Assembly: GCA_000969725.1 (NCBI GenBank)
Contig: JXSR01S002798.1
Source: Ophiothrix spiculata
Lineage: Eukaryota; Echinodermata; Ophiuroidea; Amphilepidida; Ophiotrichidae
Direction: 5' to 3' (one strand)
Length of the DNA: 24,563 nt
In this document: piece after piece, positions 10,701 through 22,700 of the stretch
How positions within the stretch are numbered: position 1 is the first letter of the stretch
Layout: each line of letters opens with the position of its first letter
The notes under the pieces: generated by a model
Database searches by the model: none
What the model was told of the DNA's origin: nothing
What the model saw: the letters and a program-made list of their open reading frames with translations, nothing else
Made by a program: the position numbers and the translations under genes

Positions 10701-13700
10701 ATAATCACCACTCCTGATCTCAGTTTTCGTGCTAACGAAGCGTTCAGTTTATTCTACTGAGGAGTGTAAAACGACTTAATGTTATTTTCAAAATTGTACA
10801 CATGATTATAAGCGGCGTTTCTGTAAGTTACAGAACTGACAAATGTCTTAACCACAACATAAATCACTGAAGTAAGGTATTATTTAGTATTAAATACTAA
10901 TATTTTTAATAATATTTAAATAACGAAAGAATTTTGTGGTCTCCTATTAGCATGATTAAACTGAGTCCACAGCCCCGAGTTATAACTAACAAGGAATTAG
11001 ATAATCTAATACAAAATTGAATAAATATACAGTTCAAAATAAATAAGTCCCCCCTAAAGTATATTGATTTTTCTAGAAATCATTTTGGACCTTTTAATTT
11101 TTTCCAAGCTGTAAAATGTAGGCTGGAATGATACAAATTCAGTATGCAATACAGTTTCACATAACAAGTAACATTTTTCTTGACAAGTCATTATTTATGA
11201 AATTTTATGGTGAATTAAAAGTTGTTATTTTCTGTATATGAATATGAATATGAAAAATTCTCAAATTTTTAAATGTATGGAAAACTTTTAACTCTGCTTA
11301 GCAGTAAAGATTTTTCAAATGTTTATTACCTCTGGGAATGAAAAGGTAAGGGGCTTGTTCACGGTTGAATGAATATCAGGTTAAGTGTAGATGAAAATTT
11401 TAAATCATCTTTGGGCCCAATTGCCGTAGAAATCACAGTTATCGATGGTGGCTTAAACGAAGCAAAACGATACGCCTAGGAGTTTTCCATTTCCTCAAAA
11501 TCAGTAAAGGAAGCGTTGAAACATTAACTTCTGTGTCCTTACTTTTAAAGGTAAAATTAATTGAGAAAACAATCTTAAGCACTTTTAAAAGCAGAGTCCT
11601 CTGGAAGAATATGTCGCTTTTAATTCACGTTCATTCAACCATAAACCGTTATGTTTATTTAACCATGGATGATCAAGCACCGTCCTCTTTTATCCTCACA
11701 AGTGCTTACCATTTGAATAATGATAACTCTTGATTTATTCTTACATTTAAAATTTCATCAATTTTATATTCCAATACAAGAAACTGCAACATTTGATTCG
11801 TCAAGAATTTCAAAAATGGGAACATTTTAAGAAGAAGGATAAGTGTTATGTAAAACTTTAGTGCATATTGAATTTGTATCATTCTAGCCTTCATTTTACA
11901 ATTTGAAACAAATTACAGGGACTAACTGTTTTCTAGAAAAATCAATATTCCTTAGGGGGGGGGGGACTTATTTATTTTGAACTGTATATGTAAGATTACA
12001 TATTGAGTTGTGACTTAGACCTAACTTGCAAAACAAACTCACCCTGATGGGCACACAATTCAAGATTCAAAAAAGTGACCACAAATATACACATATGTGT
12101 TTCTGTTTAGGATTTTCAAACCTAAAACAAAAAATGCCTCAAAAGACTGATCTGGGCTGTAGATAAATAAACAAGACTACAAACCCGGAATAAAGGCACA
12201 TCAATTAACTAAAATAATAGTCATTCTTTTCCCCAATTTAAGCAGAGTGTATATATTTGTGCCCTAGTTTCTCTTTTTGCGCACCCCACCCCAGTCTTCG
12301 GCTAAGGTCAAGGCTTTGCTTAGATTATTAGTCGTACGGGACAAGGTCGCATCACAAAAGCTTAATATAGGCGCTTGTCAATCAGTTTCAATTCAGAACA
12401 ACTATGATTTTCTATCTGTTGACGCCGAATGCTCAATATATGTTGAAAAACTGAGTTTATCAGATCAACTAAGTTTATCAGATCAACTGAGTTTATCAGA
12501 AATAAACAGTTTTGCACAAAAACTAAGTTTTTCTCAGATAAACAAAGTTTTTCAGGTGAAAAACTAAGTTTTTCTCTGAAAACTCGGTTTTCACTGAAAA
12601 ACTCGTTTTTTTCACTGAAAAACTCGTTTTTTTCACTGAAAAACTCGTTTTTTTCACTGAAAAACTCGGTTTTTCACTGGAAAACTACGTTTATCCAGAA
12701 AAACCGAGTTTTTCTCAGACAAACTAAGTTTTTCTGTGAAACTCTTAGTTTTTCTATATTTTGAGCATTTGGCTTGCCATATGTGTAAATCAACCCCTGC
12801 ATAAAGTACATTACTTTACATATGAATTTTGTAAAACAAAAAACACCCAAAAATATATAAGTGGACATTTACTCTGACTCCTACAAGTCCAAGTATGAGC
12901 CCTCAAAGTCATATTTGAATATATATAAAAACATATGCAAGCTCAGAGCTAAATAATGACCCAAAATATGACAACAAAACAATTACCATTGTTTCGCACC
13001 AACCGTTTGAAATTTCGGTCTCAGTTTTCATTTCTCACAAAGGGTAATACACACAATACACAATAAATGGTACAGCTCAACTCCATCTCCCACTAACTGA
13101 ATCGCCAAGAAAACAGTGGTTTACAGCATTTTTACAAGTTCAACTCATTCTTCATGACAAAGAAATGATAATTTGAAATTTGTGACAAGTTGATGCTTCT
13201 TATTGATTTGCTAGGTGGTGAGAATTAAAAGCTCTTGCTATTTGAAAGCAGATAACCATGGTGGTGATGCGTGTATACTCATTGTGAGAAATGAAAACTG
13301 AGATTGAATTTTTAAACGAATGCTGTAAAATAATAGTAATGGTTTTGATGTCAAATTCGAGATTCGAGGTCAACATTTAGCTGAGCTTGCATATTTTTCA
13401 CATACGTCAACGTTGTTGGATTTTTTGGGCTTGTACTTGGATTCATGGGGATCAAACTAAATACCATCTTGTATTTTTTGAGGTGTTAAGTTTCACAAGA
13501 TTCATATGTACAGTATTGTACTTTGTGCAGGGGTTGATTACTTCTACAAAGTCAAAGTTCAATCCAAGGAAGTCAATTGAAGGCGGGCATTTGGTAAAAG
13601 AGATATATACATTATATTACAAAGCTTCATAAAAAAGCACACTTGGTAAGATCGAAATAGCTGATTTGTATCAACAGTGGCTAATACTGTCCCCAGGGCT

Positions 13701-16700
13701 TTGTCTGTCAATTAGAGTTGATACATGACTGAAATTGCTTACTTGTCTAACAGCTAAAAGTCAAACGAAACAACGGGACAAATAGGGCAACCTTGGTAAA
13801 TGCTATAGGCCTAAGCTAGTCAGGGAGGTTATATAACATAAAAAGTTGCTGGTTTTGATATGGTATTATAGTTTTAACTTTGATTACATTATACATTACA
13901 TTAATACATGATATTGCGTTACAACGTTATATTACATTACATTACATTACATTACATTATGGGTCGCTTCAAAACTCAACCGGCGGTTGTCTCCAGGTTC
14001 TGGGCGGTTCTTGGAGGTTCAACTGAAATACACAATAGCCAACCGCCCAGAAGCCGCCCCTTATATTATATTCCATTACTTTGCATTACGTTACGTAACG
14101 TAACGTTACATTACGCCAAATTACATTACATAACATACATTACTGTATATATTACCTACGATGGCGGATGGCGTAACCGACCAGCTATAGAATTTTAAAA
14201 TGCCCACCATTCTTGACTCAAATTTCAACTTGACAAACTACAAATTTTTGGGGAAAAAAATAATGAAGCTATATGCATTCTTGTAATATAGCGTACAGTA
14301 TGCCTAAGGATTAGATATACAATTTTTTTATATAAACAAACGCCTTTGTTGATTTATTGTTGACACGATGCGTATTATTTATAAATGAAATATTGGACTG
14401 GATCAATCATATTTCATCAGTATTGAACAAGTATTTACTGACTTGGGTTTGAAACTAGACATCACAAACTTGCACACTTTAAGTTTAGGCAGTTGTCAGA
14501 AAACAGAATGGTGGTGATGAACAAGCCCGTATGATCATTTTAAGAAAGAATTTAACAAGCCCCTATGATCATTTTGAGAAAGAATTTAACAAGTCCGTAT
14601 GATCTTTTTGGGGAAAGAGATTCGTGATCTTACTTTCATAGATGGAGATACAGGGCATATCTTTGCTTGCATAAAAGTTACAATATCAAAAACTTAGATT
14701 GTTCATACCGTGCATAAAAGTATTTAACATATTAGACACATTTAAATTTACCAGACGTTTATTGAGAATACGAATGCAGAAAAAATGTTTTAAATATAGT
14801 GGTAGTGTGACTATTGTTAAACAGTGGTTACAATATAGAATACAAATGGTTTAAAAACTTGTTCATTAACTATTTTCAAGAACTTGGGCAAAACAAATCA
14901 CAATTTGATACATTAATTTGATACATAGATTAATTACATAATAAAATTAGGTCATGACTTGAAAACCAAAACATCTTTCCTGGTGTATTTTTGCTCATAT
15001 TTTTCAATTAGTTTTCAATTTTTGTTGATAGTTTTCCATTTTCTTGTATGATACACCTTCACATATCAGACTGCCTGCGATACCTATTGATAGTCAAGCT
15101 ATAAAAGAACAAGTCACCGCTTAGAGCTCTGATTTGGAGAAATAGTAATGTATAGCCGCGAGATGCCTGGGGATTGTTGACTTAACGTTGACATGAGGTG
15201 TATACACGAGGCTTGTGAGGGATTGGAGCGTACAAAAAGTCATATACATGACTCGTACAACCTTTTAAGCTTTAAGTTACAATTGAATCGTCCCACCTTG
15301 AGTCACATGTAAATTGTAGAAATAGAAGTAGAATGAGTATGTTGCTTTTGGAGATGGATCGAATCAATAGACAATGTCTATTAGACATGTAGATAAGTTA
15401 CACCACACAGTTTCGTAGACTGAACATTTTAAACAAGTTTTAAATTGACATCAGGCCTATATATATTGTAATGTGTGGTAATAATAATTATGAACTGAAT
15501 GTTCTTCTTGCTATATATGCAACAAATTACCTGGAAAATTAGCATGAAAGGTTTTACATCTGAGCAAGTCACTGTTGTTATCGGTGATCAAATGTAATGC
15601 ACATTTCTGGCTTGTAATTGCCTTAATTGGCAAACTTCAATTCTTATTTGCACACGTCTGCGAATGATACACAACAAGCTCATTAACTTCCAACAGTTAA
15701 ATTGAAGAAAACAATTACAAAAAGTTTGTGTAATTTTGTCGACACGCTTTCATTTTTTCAAATTTATTAAAAAATGTTATGAACTTATTTAAAATGCAAT
15801 AATATAATTCATTGCGATCTTAAAACCAATTGAAAAATAAAATTAAACACATTATAAATTCAGATGTCAAAATAGCAAAGTTACATTGATTAATGTATAA
15901 ACACGCTATCCTACTAAGGTGACATTAATTTCCGTTTTAATGTGCATTTCAAACTCCGTCGTGTGCTGCGGCGCTTGCTGTCGGTAAGAATGGTGTAGTG
16001 TAGATATTTCAAAGGCTAGTATATTGAGCAGCTTTGACTGAACGAACTATGAATCTGTTCTTATCTATGTTTTCATTATAGCATCTCACAAAAGTGACAA
16101 GTTTCAATAAATCTATGGTTTCTATAAAGGTTTCTTAATAATATTGGTTTTGCCTTTGTTTATTGCAGAGACCAAAAATTAAGACCTCATAATATGTCAG
16201 CACCAGCAGATATGAACGGTGGTCCACCGCCAGTAAGTAACATTGACAGGATGTTTTTTGTTCAAATCATCATGACTTATTAGTAACGAATCCTTCATTT
16301 GAAATAACAAATGACTCGTTCTTAATACACATAATAACACAGCCAGTGTTTCCGCTAAGGATTTGACTTTGCACAAAGCGACATAAAAATACATCTCGCC
16401 ATTGCCAATTTCGGAAAGATCATCTCAAAGAGGAGAGTAATTATGAATATAATCTGAATAAAACTGAAATAAATGAACGTTGTGCAAAACCAAAACCCTA
16501 TTTTTGACTTTTTGTTTTGGAAACCCCTTGCGCCAATTTTTTTGAGCTTCTGCGCCAATTTCGCGACAGACGGCCTTAGCGGGAACACTGAACACAGCAC
16601 CAAGAGAGTTTGTTTACTTATTTTTATAGAAGCGTTAAGCGTTTACAACTCCATTTTTTCCTCAATACGTCTGTTACACCAACGTATTCTTTGGTTACAC

Positions 16701-19700
16701 CTACAATGGAATAATGCATTACGAATATCATATAATTTCAGCTAAGAATTGCTTAAAAATCTTACAATTCGCACAAAAAATGGGCAATTTTGAATTAAAA
16801 ATTGATATATTATCTTGAATTTCGCGCGAAGCGCACAATTGTTTTTGTCCTTGTACCGGTAAAAATGGAGTAAAATTTGTGTCAGTATATAAAAGAGTGG
16901 GAAATTCGAAGCGCAATTAAGGTTGACTGGGGAAAATGCCCCAATGCCACCCTGGCGCTGCCCCTGCTTCCTAACTGGTAAAATTGACCCCACGAAACAT
17001 TTTCTTGGGTCCATCGCAATTTCTTAGGGGGGAAAAGTTGTGTGGGCCCAGTGTTCTACTCGGGCCCATAATGTTGCAAGAACACTAGGTCTTCTATGAA
17101 TTTGGAGGAAATTCTGTGGCAGTATTTTTTTGTCTTTCCCTTTAACAAATATTTTTTGGGCCTTTCAATATTTTGAATGGGTCAGCAGCTGGTGACTTTG
17201 CTGACTCCGCCACTGGTAAGGGCCCCCTTGAACTCAGAACTCCGAGGCCACTTGTATCTGTGAAATACATTATTCATTATAGCCCACCGAAATTCACGTA
17301 GACCCCATCATCGTGAGCAAAATGTAGGTTACCCCCATGCTTATAAACAATTGTTTGTATGGGACCCTGTTTGGCCCAGTGTCCTTCATCTGTACATGTC
17401 GTTACACTGGGTGTCTAAAATAAATGAATACACTTTTACAAAAACAGAATAAAGTCATTAATTGTTAGTTTGAAATGTCCTTATTACTAATTTCTTTTTT
17501 AACATTCATTTGATTCAGGCATGTGGGATGCGATATTTTAATTTTCAAAAACTCAAATATATTTGGGACAACGAAGGCAAAGTCTTCTTTAATCTCAGGT
17601 AAGTAACTTTACCTTAGTTTTAACCGTATAAGTTTAAGGATAATATGCGTCTTAAAAATCTCAAGTTTCTGGTTATTTATAATTGTCCATATCTAGGTTT
17701 AGAATGTTGTGTTTGTAATTAATCTTGTAAATAATAATTCACTTGCCAACATGTAAAAATTTCCATTGTCTAAATTTTTATCGAAATTAAAAAAACCAAA
17801 ATTGGATTTTTATACACGATTTACCATTCGTTTTATTTAGGCATTAGAATCCTTTTCAAGAGCACAATATTCGTTCTAATCGCGACTTCGATTATAATAT
17901 TGACCTTAATATTGACCAAGGTCAAAAACTCCGGTGTTAGATTAACACCCTCGGTGTTGTAAAAGGTCCACACAAACAATTAACACCGGTGTAAAATTGT
18001 TGACGTCAATCCAATACTCTTTGATTTTAAGTCAACATTTTGTGTGTAACACTAGTGTTTGTAGATAACATCTTTGCCCTAACACATGTTGACTTAAAGG
18101 GTTTGGAATTACCTCAAAAAATTGTCACCGGTGTTAATGCTCGGTGTGGACCTCCTTCAACACCGAGGGTGTTGATTTAACACCGGAGTTTTTGCAGTGT
18201 TGTTTCCCTAACCTGGATTGGACAGACCGCAGTATGATGGACAAATCAGGTGACAGGTTTAAGGAGGAAGACCGTAGTACCTAGAGGAAATCCGCGAAAA
18301 TCTGAAATAAACCATAAACCTTTATTGTGTCACCTTTTCAGGGGTTTGGATACAGGGGTTACATGTGCTGACTTCTACAATCAGTTCTTTGGATACACAG
18401 AGGAAGAGTCAAGAATACGGTGAGTTATTGTTTCCCACCTAAGCAAAAGATATGTATTTTTGTATGTCGTCTGATGATTTTTTGTAGTGAAACTCAAAAG
18501 TACTAGCCTTTTTCTTTACTTTGTGCATGTGTGTTTCGGAGTCGATAGATTTTTGAAAAGCATTCTTTAAGGGTCCATAAGAAATGCATGTTAGACTCTC
18601 ATAAAGAACAATGGTAAACAGTGTGAGAGTATGTTAAGTGTATATTAAACTCTCTCATACTTTGATCAATTTTCGTGAAACTTCACTCATATGTGCACAA
18701 ATGAATTCACACAAACGTTGAGAGCCATAGCAAAAAAAAAATAAAAATTGACATTTGGAACCATACAGAATCACCATTACCAAGTCGCTCACAGAGTAAG
18801 ATAATGCAAGTATGAATCTCAACTAAGGACAAGAATATATAATGCATTATAATCTACATTTTTATGATTCATGCTGATTAACAGATGTTTCAATCTGTAA
18901 ACGAGACTAAATACTTGTAGATAGTTGAAAAAATGTTTTCTGAAATGCTACTCGATTATTTTAATAGTGAATATCAGCATTTTACAAGCTTCGATGTTTG
19001 CTTTTCGTAATCAAACAAATGTTGAATGTTTTCATTGGCACAAATTGCCGATTTTCTTATATCGATAACATTGGCGCCAAACTCATCTCACGTCTTCTTG
19101 CTTCTGATCTTTATCTGTTTTGCCTGATTGTCCCGCCAATTTAACAGTAGTTGTACATTTAGTCTATTTAGACGGTCGTCTGTCCTGATAGTCTTTCACA
19201 ACGACTTTGTGATATACCATTGCAATTTCACGCATCCATCTAAACATTCTTAAACTACTACAGATTTGTACAGCAAATTGACGTAATCTGAATACACCAC
19301 CATTCTGCGTAATTACAGTTGTTTTTAGTCAGATGTCGCCATTATCATCATTATACAAATCTTTCAACATCTATAGACTTTAATCGCCATTCTAGTGTTA
19401 TTCTTATGATTTTGTTGTGTTGATTTGTTTACTGCTTTGAAGAAGCATCTTGTAAAAAACATGACTGAGTTTGAGTGATTCATTAAAAATATTTTTAACC
19501 CTTCTTAAGTGAGCCAAGTCATCGTTCTCTTGAAGTTTTAGGATATCTTAACGATGATCATGAATAAAACGTTTATTTAAGCTTTTTATTACTAAGTGTT
19601 CACGCCTGAAATAAACATAAAGACGGCCAAGAAAAAAATTCTTACATATAATAAAGAATTGTATTCTTTTATACACTAAGATTTTGCCTTTACCTCTGGC

Positions 19701-22700
19701 TACCTGTTTGAATGAAAATTATTATCTATATTATCATTTGGCTGGGAAAAAATATATATAAATAGATATAAATTGAATTACTCTCATCATAGTTACGATT
19801 TATTAGAAAAATTAAAGGATCAACAATTTCCTCAATTTTAGTTATCTTTCAAAGCATATCCCTATGTCACAGAAACAAAATACAAATATTAGAGTTAAAC
19901 TGTTAACGTACCATACGTAATTATACTTTCTGATTTAGTTTTTCATCCCTTTTCATTCTTCAGACGTAACCTGTACGGCGATAACGAAATCTTCATTGCA
20001 CTCAGACCCATTATTGTCCTGTTCTTCCAAGAGGTAAGAGAAGGTTTGAAAATAATCAAAAATGTATTTTAAAAAACAAAGCTATTTTATTGTATAATCG
20101 GTCCAATAAATATACAGTATACAGGGTCAATTCATAGTTCTGTTTGAGCTACCAAATATTGTGTGCAACAACCCTTTGTTATCTTATAATCTAATACATA
20201 ATTCCAATGCATCTTCTAATCAATAACGGATGCTTGATGTTGGAAATCACCAAAGATTTTCACCAAAATACCCCTCAATGTGATATATTGATTTTTGATC
20301 ACCAAGCCTCCGGTATTATTAGAAAATATATTGGAATTATATATCAGATTATAAGATAACAAAGACTTGTTGCACCAAATATTTGGTAGCTCATAAGAAC
20401 TATGAATTGACCCTTTGAGTACGAAAGGGAATATTAGACAGGTACTTCAAGTATTGTTATTTATTTTCTTTCGATTTTTCTTTTTAAGTTAAATAGCAAA
20501 CTTGATACTTCCATCTGATTTTGTAACAGTACTCGTTCTCATTGATTTTCGTCTAAATTCCAAGAATTGGGACCTAGAATCGGTTCAAACAGTTCACCCC
20601 TTTGAAGCACATAAGATCACGTCAACTGATGTAAAGCAGTAGTTTCAATTTGTATTCCCAAGTCGAGGGTGCTCTAAATAAGCAAACAGTACTGAGTTTT
20701 CTCAAAAATGTCCTATCTCAAGTCACTTCGCTCGATACACTTTTAAGAATCAAAAAAGTTTAGACACAATAAAGATGAAGTCAAAATGATTGTCAACTAA
20801 TTCAAAATAATATTTTCGAAAAACAAACAAACAAATGATTTCATGTTTCCTTTCTTAATATAAAAATGTGGGTACATCATTAAACTTCTGAAAAAATGTA
20901 GAGCCTCCCTCCGTCCCTGAATTTCAGGGTTGTCCCGAAGCACGCAAGTAGCAGATAGATGTAGGTTTTCAGACAGCTGATCAATACCGGTCAATACGAC
21001 TTCTCACTAAATCTCATTCAGCTTACAAATATCACCATGATACTTTGCTTTTTCAAGAGAGTAGAGTACATTGACTTAAAGAAATACCCATTTTGTTTAT
21101 TTTACAGATGGATGTTATTGTGTATTTCGTTTTTAGGTGCATGTTTCATGACTACATTTACGAAATTTGATTAATACGGTATTTCACGTGCATATTTAAA
21201 ATTGTTATCTGAATGATCTTCTATCTGCAGCTAAACTATATAATGAATTCATGGATTCAAGGAAATATGAGTCTTTGTCTTTAAGTTGCATTAAAACATA
21301 TCTTTTCCAATGTCTGCGAATTTGTATCTTTATTTGTATTGTCCGAGTCTTGTTGCTCCTTGTATATATGTTGTTTTTCTGAAGAGACTTTGTAATCGTT
21401 GACGTGGATTGCAACTTCTGAAAATTTATGTAGGCCAATGTGCTAAGATAGCCGCGGATGTTTTTGATATGCATTTGTAATAGTAATCATGCTCTAGTAA
21501 TTTAGTGTTAAAATTGCTTTGTTGAATTTCAGACACAGATTCAATACCGAAAGGACCATGGATGAAATGTTATACAGAAAAAAGTTAAAGAGAATTTATT
21601 GACATGAATGTTTTTATTTTGAACAAAATTCTGTCTTGCATGGAAGATATACGATTCAACCGAATAATATAGAAATCATCACTTTCATCATTCTTGTTGT
21701 AATGTAAAAATGCGGGTATCTTCTTCTTTTGCATAAATAATGTAGAGTTTTTCCATCTCCCTGAATTCCAGGGCTGCCTCATTGCACAAAAAGTAGCAGA
21801 TAGATGTAGGTTTTCAGACAGCTGATCAATACCGGTCAATACGACTTCTCGCTCAATCTCATTCAGCTTACAAATATCACCATGATACTTTGCTTCATAA
21901 GAGAAAAGAGTGCATTGATTTAAAGAAATACCCAATTTCTGTTATTTTACAGATGGATGTAAATGTGTGATTCTTGTTTTCATTTTGATGATGATTGTAT
22001 TATAAACTTATGTCATTACACATACTTGCATAGAGTTGTTATATTTTTTTCTACCTGCTGCAGCAAAAATATGAAATGAATCGTATGAAATATGAGGTGT
22101 TGTCTTTAAGTTACATTAATTTTAAACAAATATCTCTCTGAAGTAAATTGATTTATTTTTTGATTTCTCCAGTATATTTATTATCTATGACTTCTAGCTA
22201 CTTAAATTATATATCCTGTTATTTATTTTCTGTTAAGCGTTAGTGGATTGTAATGCAAAATATCTGAAAATTTATGACTATATTGGGCGCTAAGATATTC
22301 GCTGATAATACAATATCTAATTAGTAACCACGATCTGTCATTTAGTGTCAAAATTGTATTGTTAAATTTCAGGTGGCAAATTCAATATCGTAGGAAGTAT
22401 GAATGTTTATAAACCTGACAGAAATGTGTTAAGTTACGGAGGATTTATTAGGAGGGAAGATTTTCTAATAAATTCTCTCTTGCATGAGGAATATACTATT
22501 CAACCGGATTTTATATAAAATCAGCAGTGTTTTAAATACTTTTTATTACCCCAGTATATAGAAATGAGTCAAAATTGTGGATTCGAGCTCCCTTCACCTA
22601 TTCAACGAAACAGACATTTTCTTGGGTCCTGCACAGGCTGCTTAACAAGATGAGTTCTCATAATGACCGTTGTTGTTTTGTCTCGAATATGACAGGATAG

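Larger units (their letters stand above)
4772..16168 (+). other. ATP13A: 11.4-kb intron between exons a and b, rich in repeats
   Basis: The intron runs from GTAAGT to TTTATTGCAG. Its open frames are short, and none resembles a known protein. Separately listed repeats fill much of it: a three-copy repeat, a two-copy repeat, a 220-bp degenerate satellite, a terminal-inverted-repeat element, a hairpin minisatellite, a long inverted repeat and a 34-bp triplicate. From 14625 to 16168 I see only AT-rich unique-looking sequence with a somewhat GC-richer patch near 15100-15300. An extra exon whose length is a multiple of three would not disturb the reading frame, so one cannot be excluded. Confidence 0.6.
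16233..17518 (+). other. ATP13A: Intron between exons b and c
   Basis: GTAAGT to TTGATTCAG, 1286 bp. The left third contains a complete hAT-type miniature element, and the middle contains GC-richer transposon debris ending near 17230. The remainder is unremarkable. Overlapping open frames on both strands at 16197-17014 fall within this repeat-derived DNA or exon shadow and are not genes. Confidence 0.85.

Noticed and set aside
12277-12567. Open frame with LSLSDQ repeats
   Set aside because: The amino-acid repeat is only the translation of the 18-bp noncoding minisatellite, and the frame is not ATG-initiated in a plausible context.
13387-13632. Open frame similar to the reverse-strand frame at 12674-12868, considered as a duplicated gene
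   Set aside because: The similarity is explained by the inverted DNA repeat. Neither frame has other coding evidence.
10610-14770. Shared ACCAGACGTTTATT word at about 10621 and 14750 as a dispersed repeat
   Set aside because: Flanking sequence does not align convincingly by eye.
16998-22629. Shared 16-mer ACATTTTCTTGGGTCC at 16998 and 22614
   Set aside because: Similarity does not extend usefully beyond the word apart from a nearby CGAAAC, so it may be chance or a tiny repeat relic.
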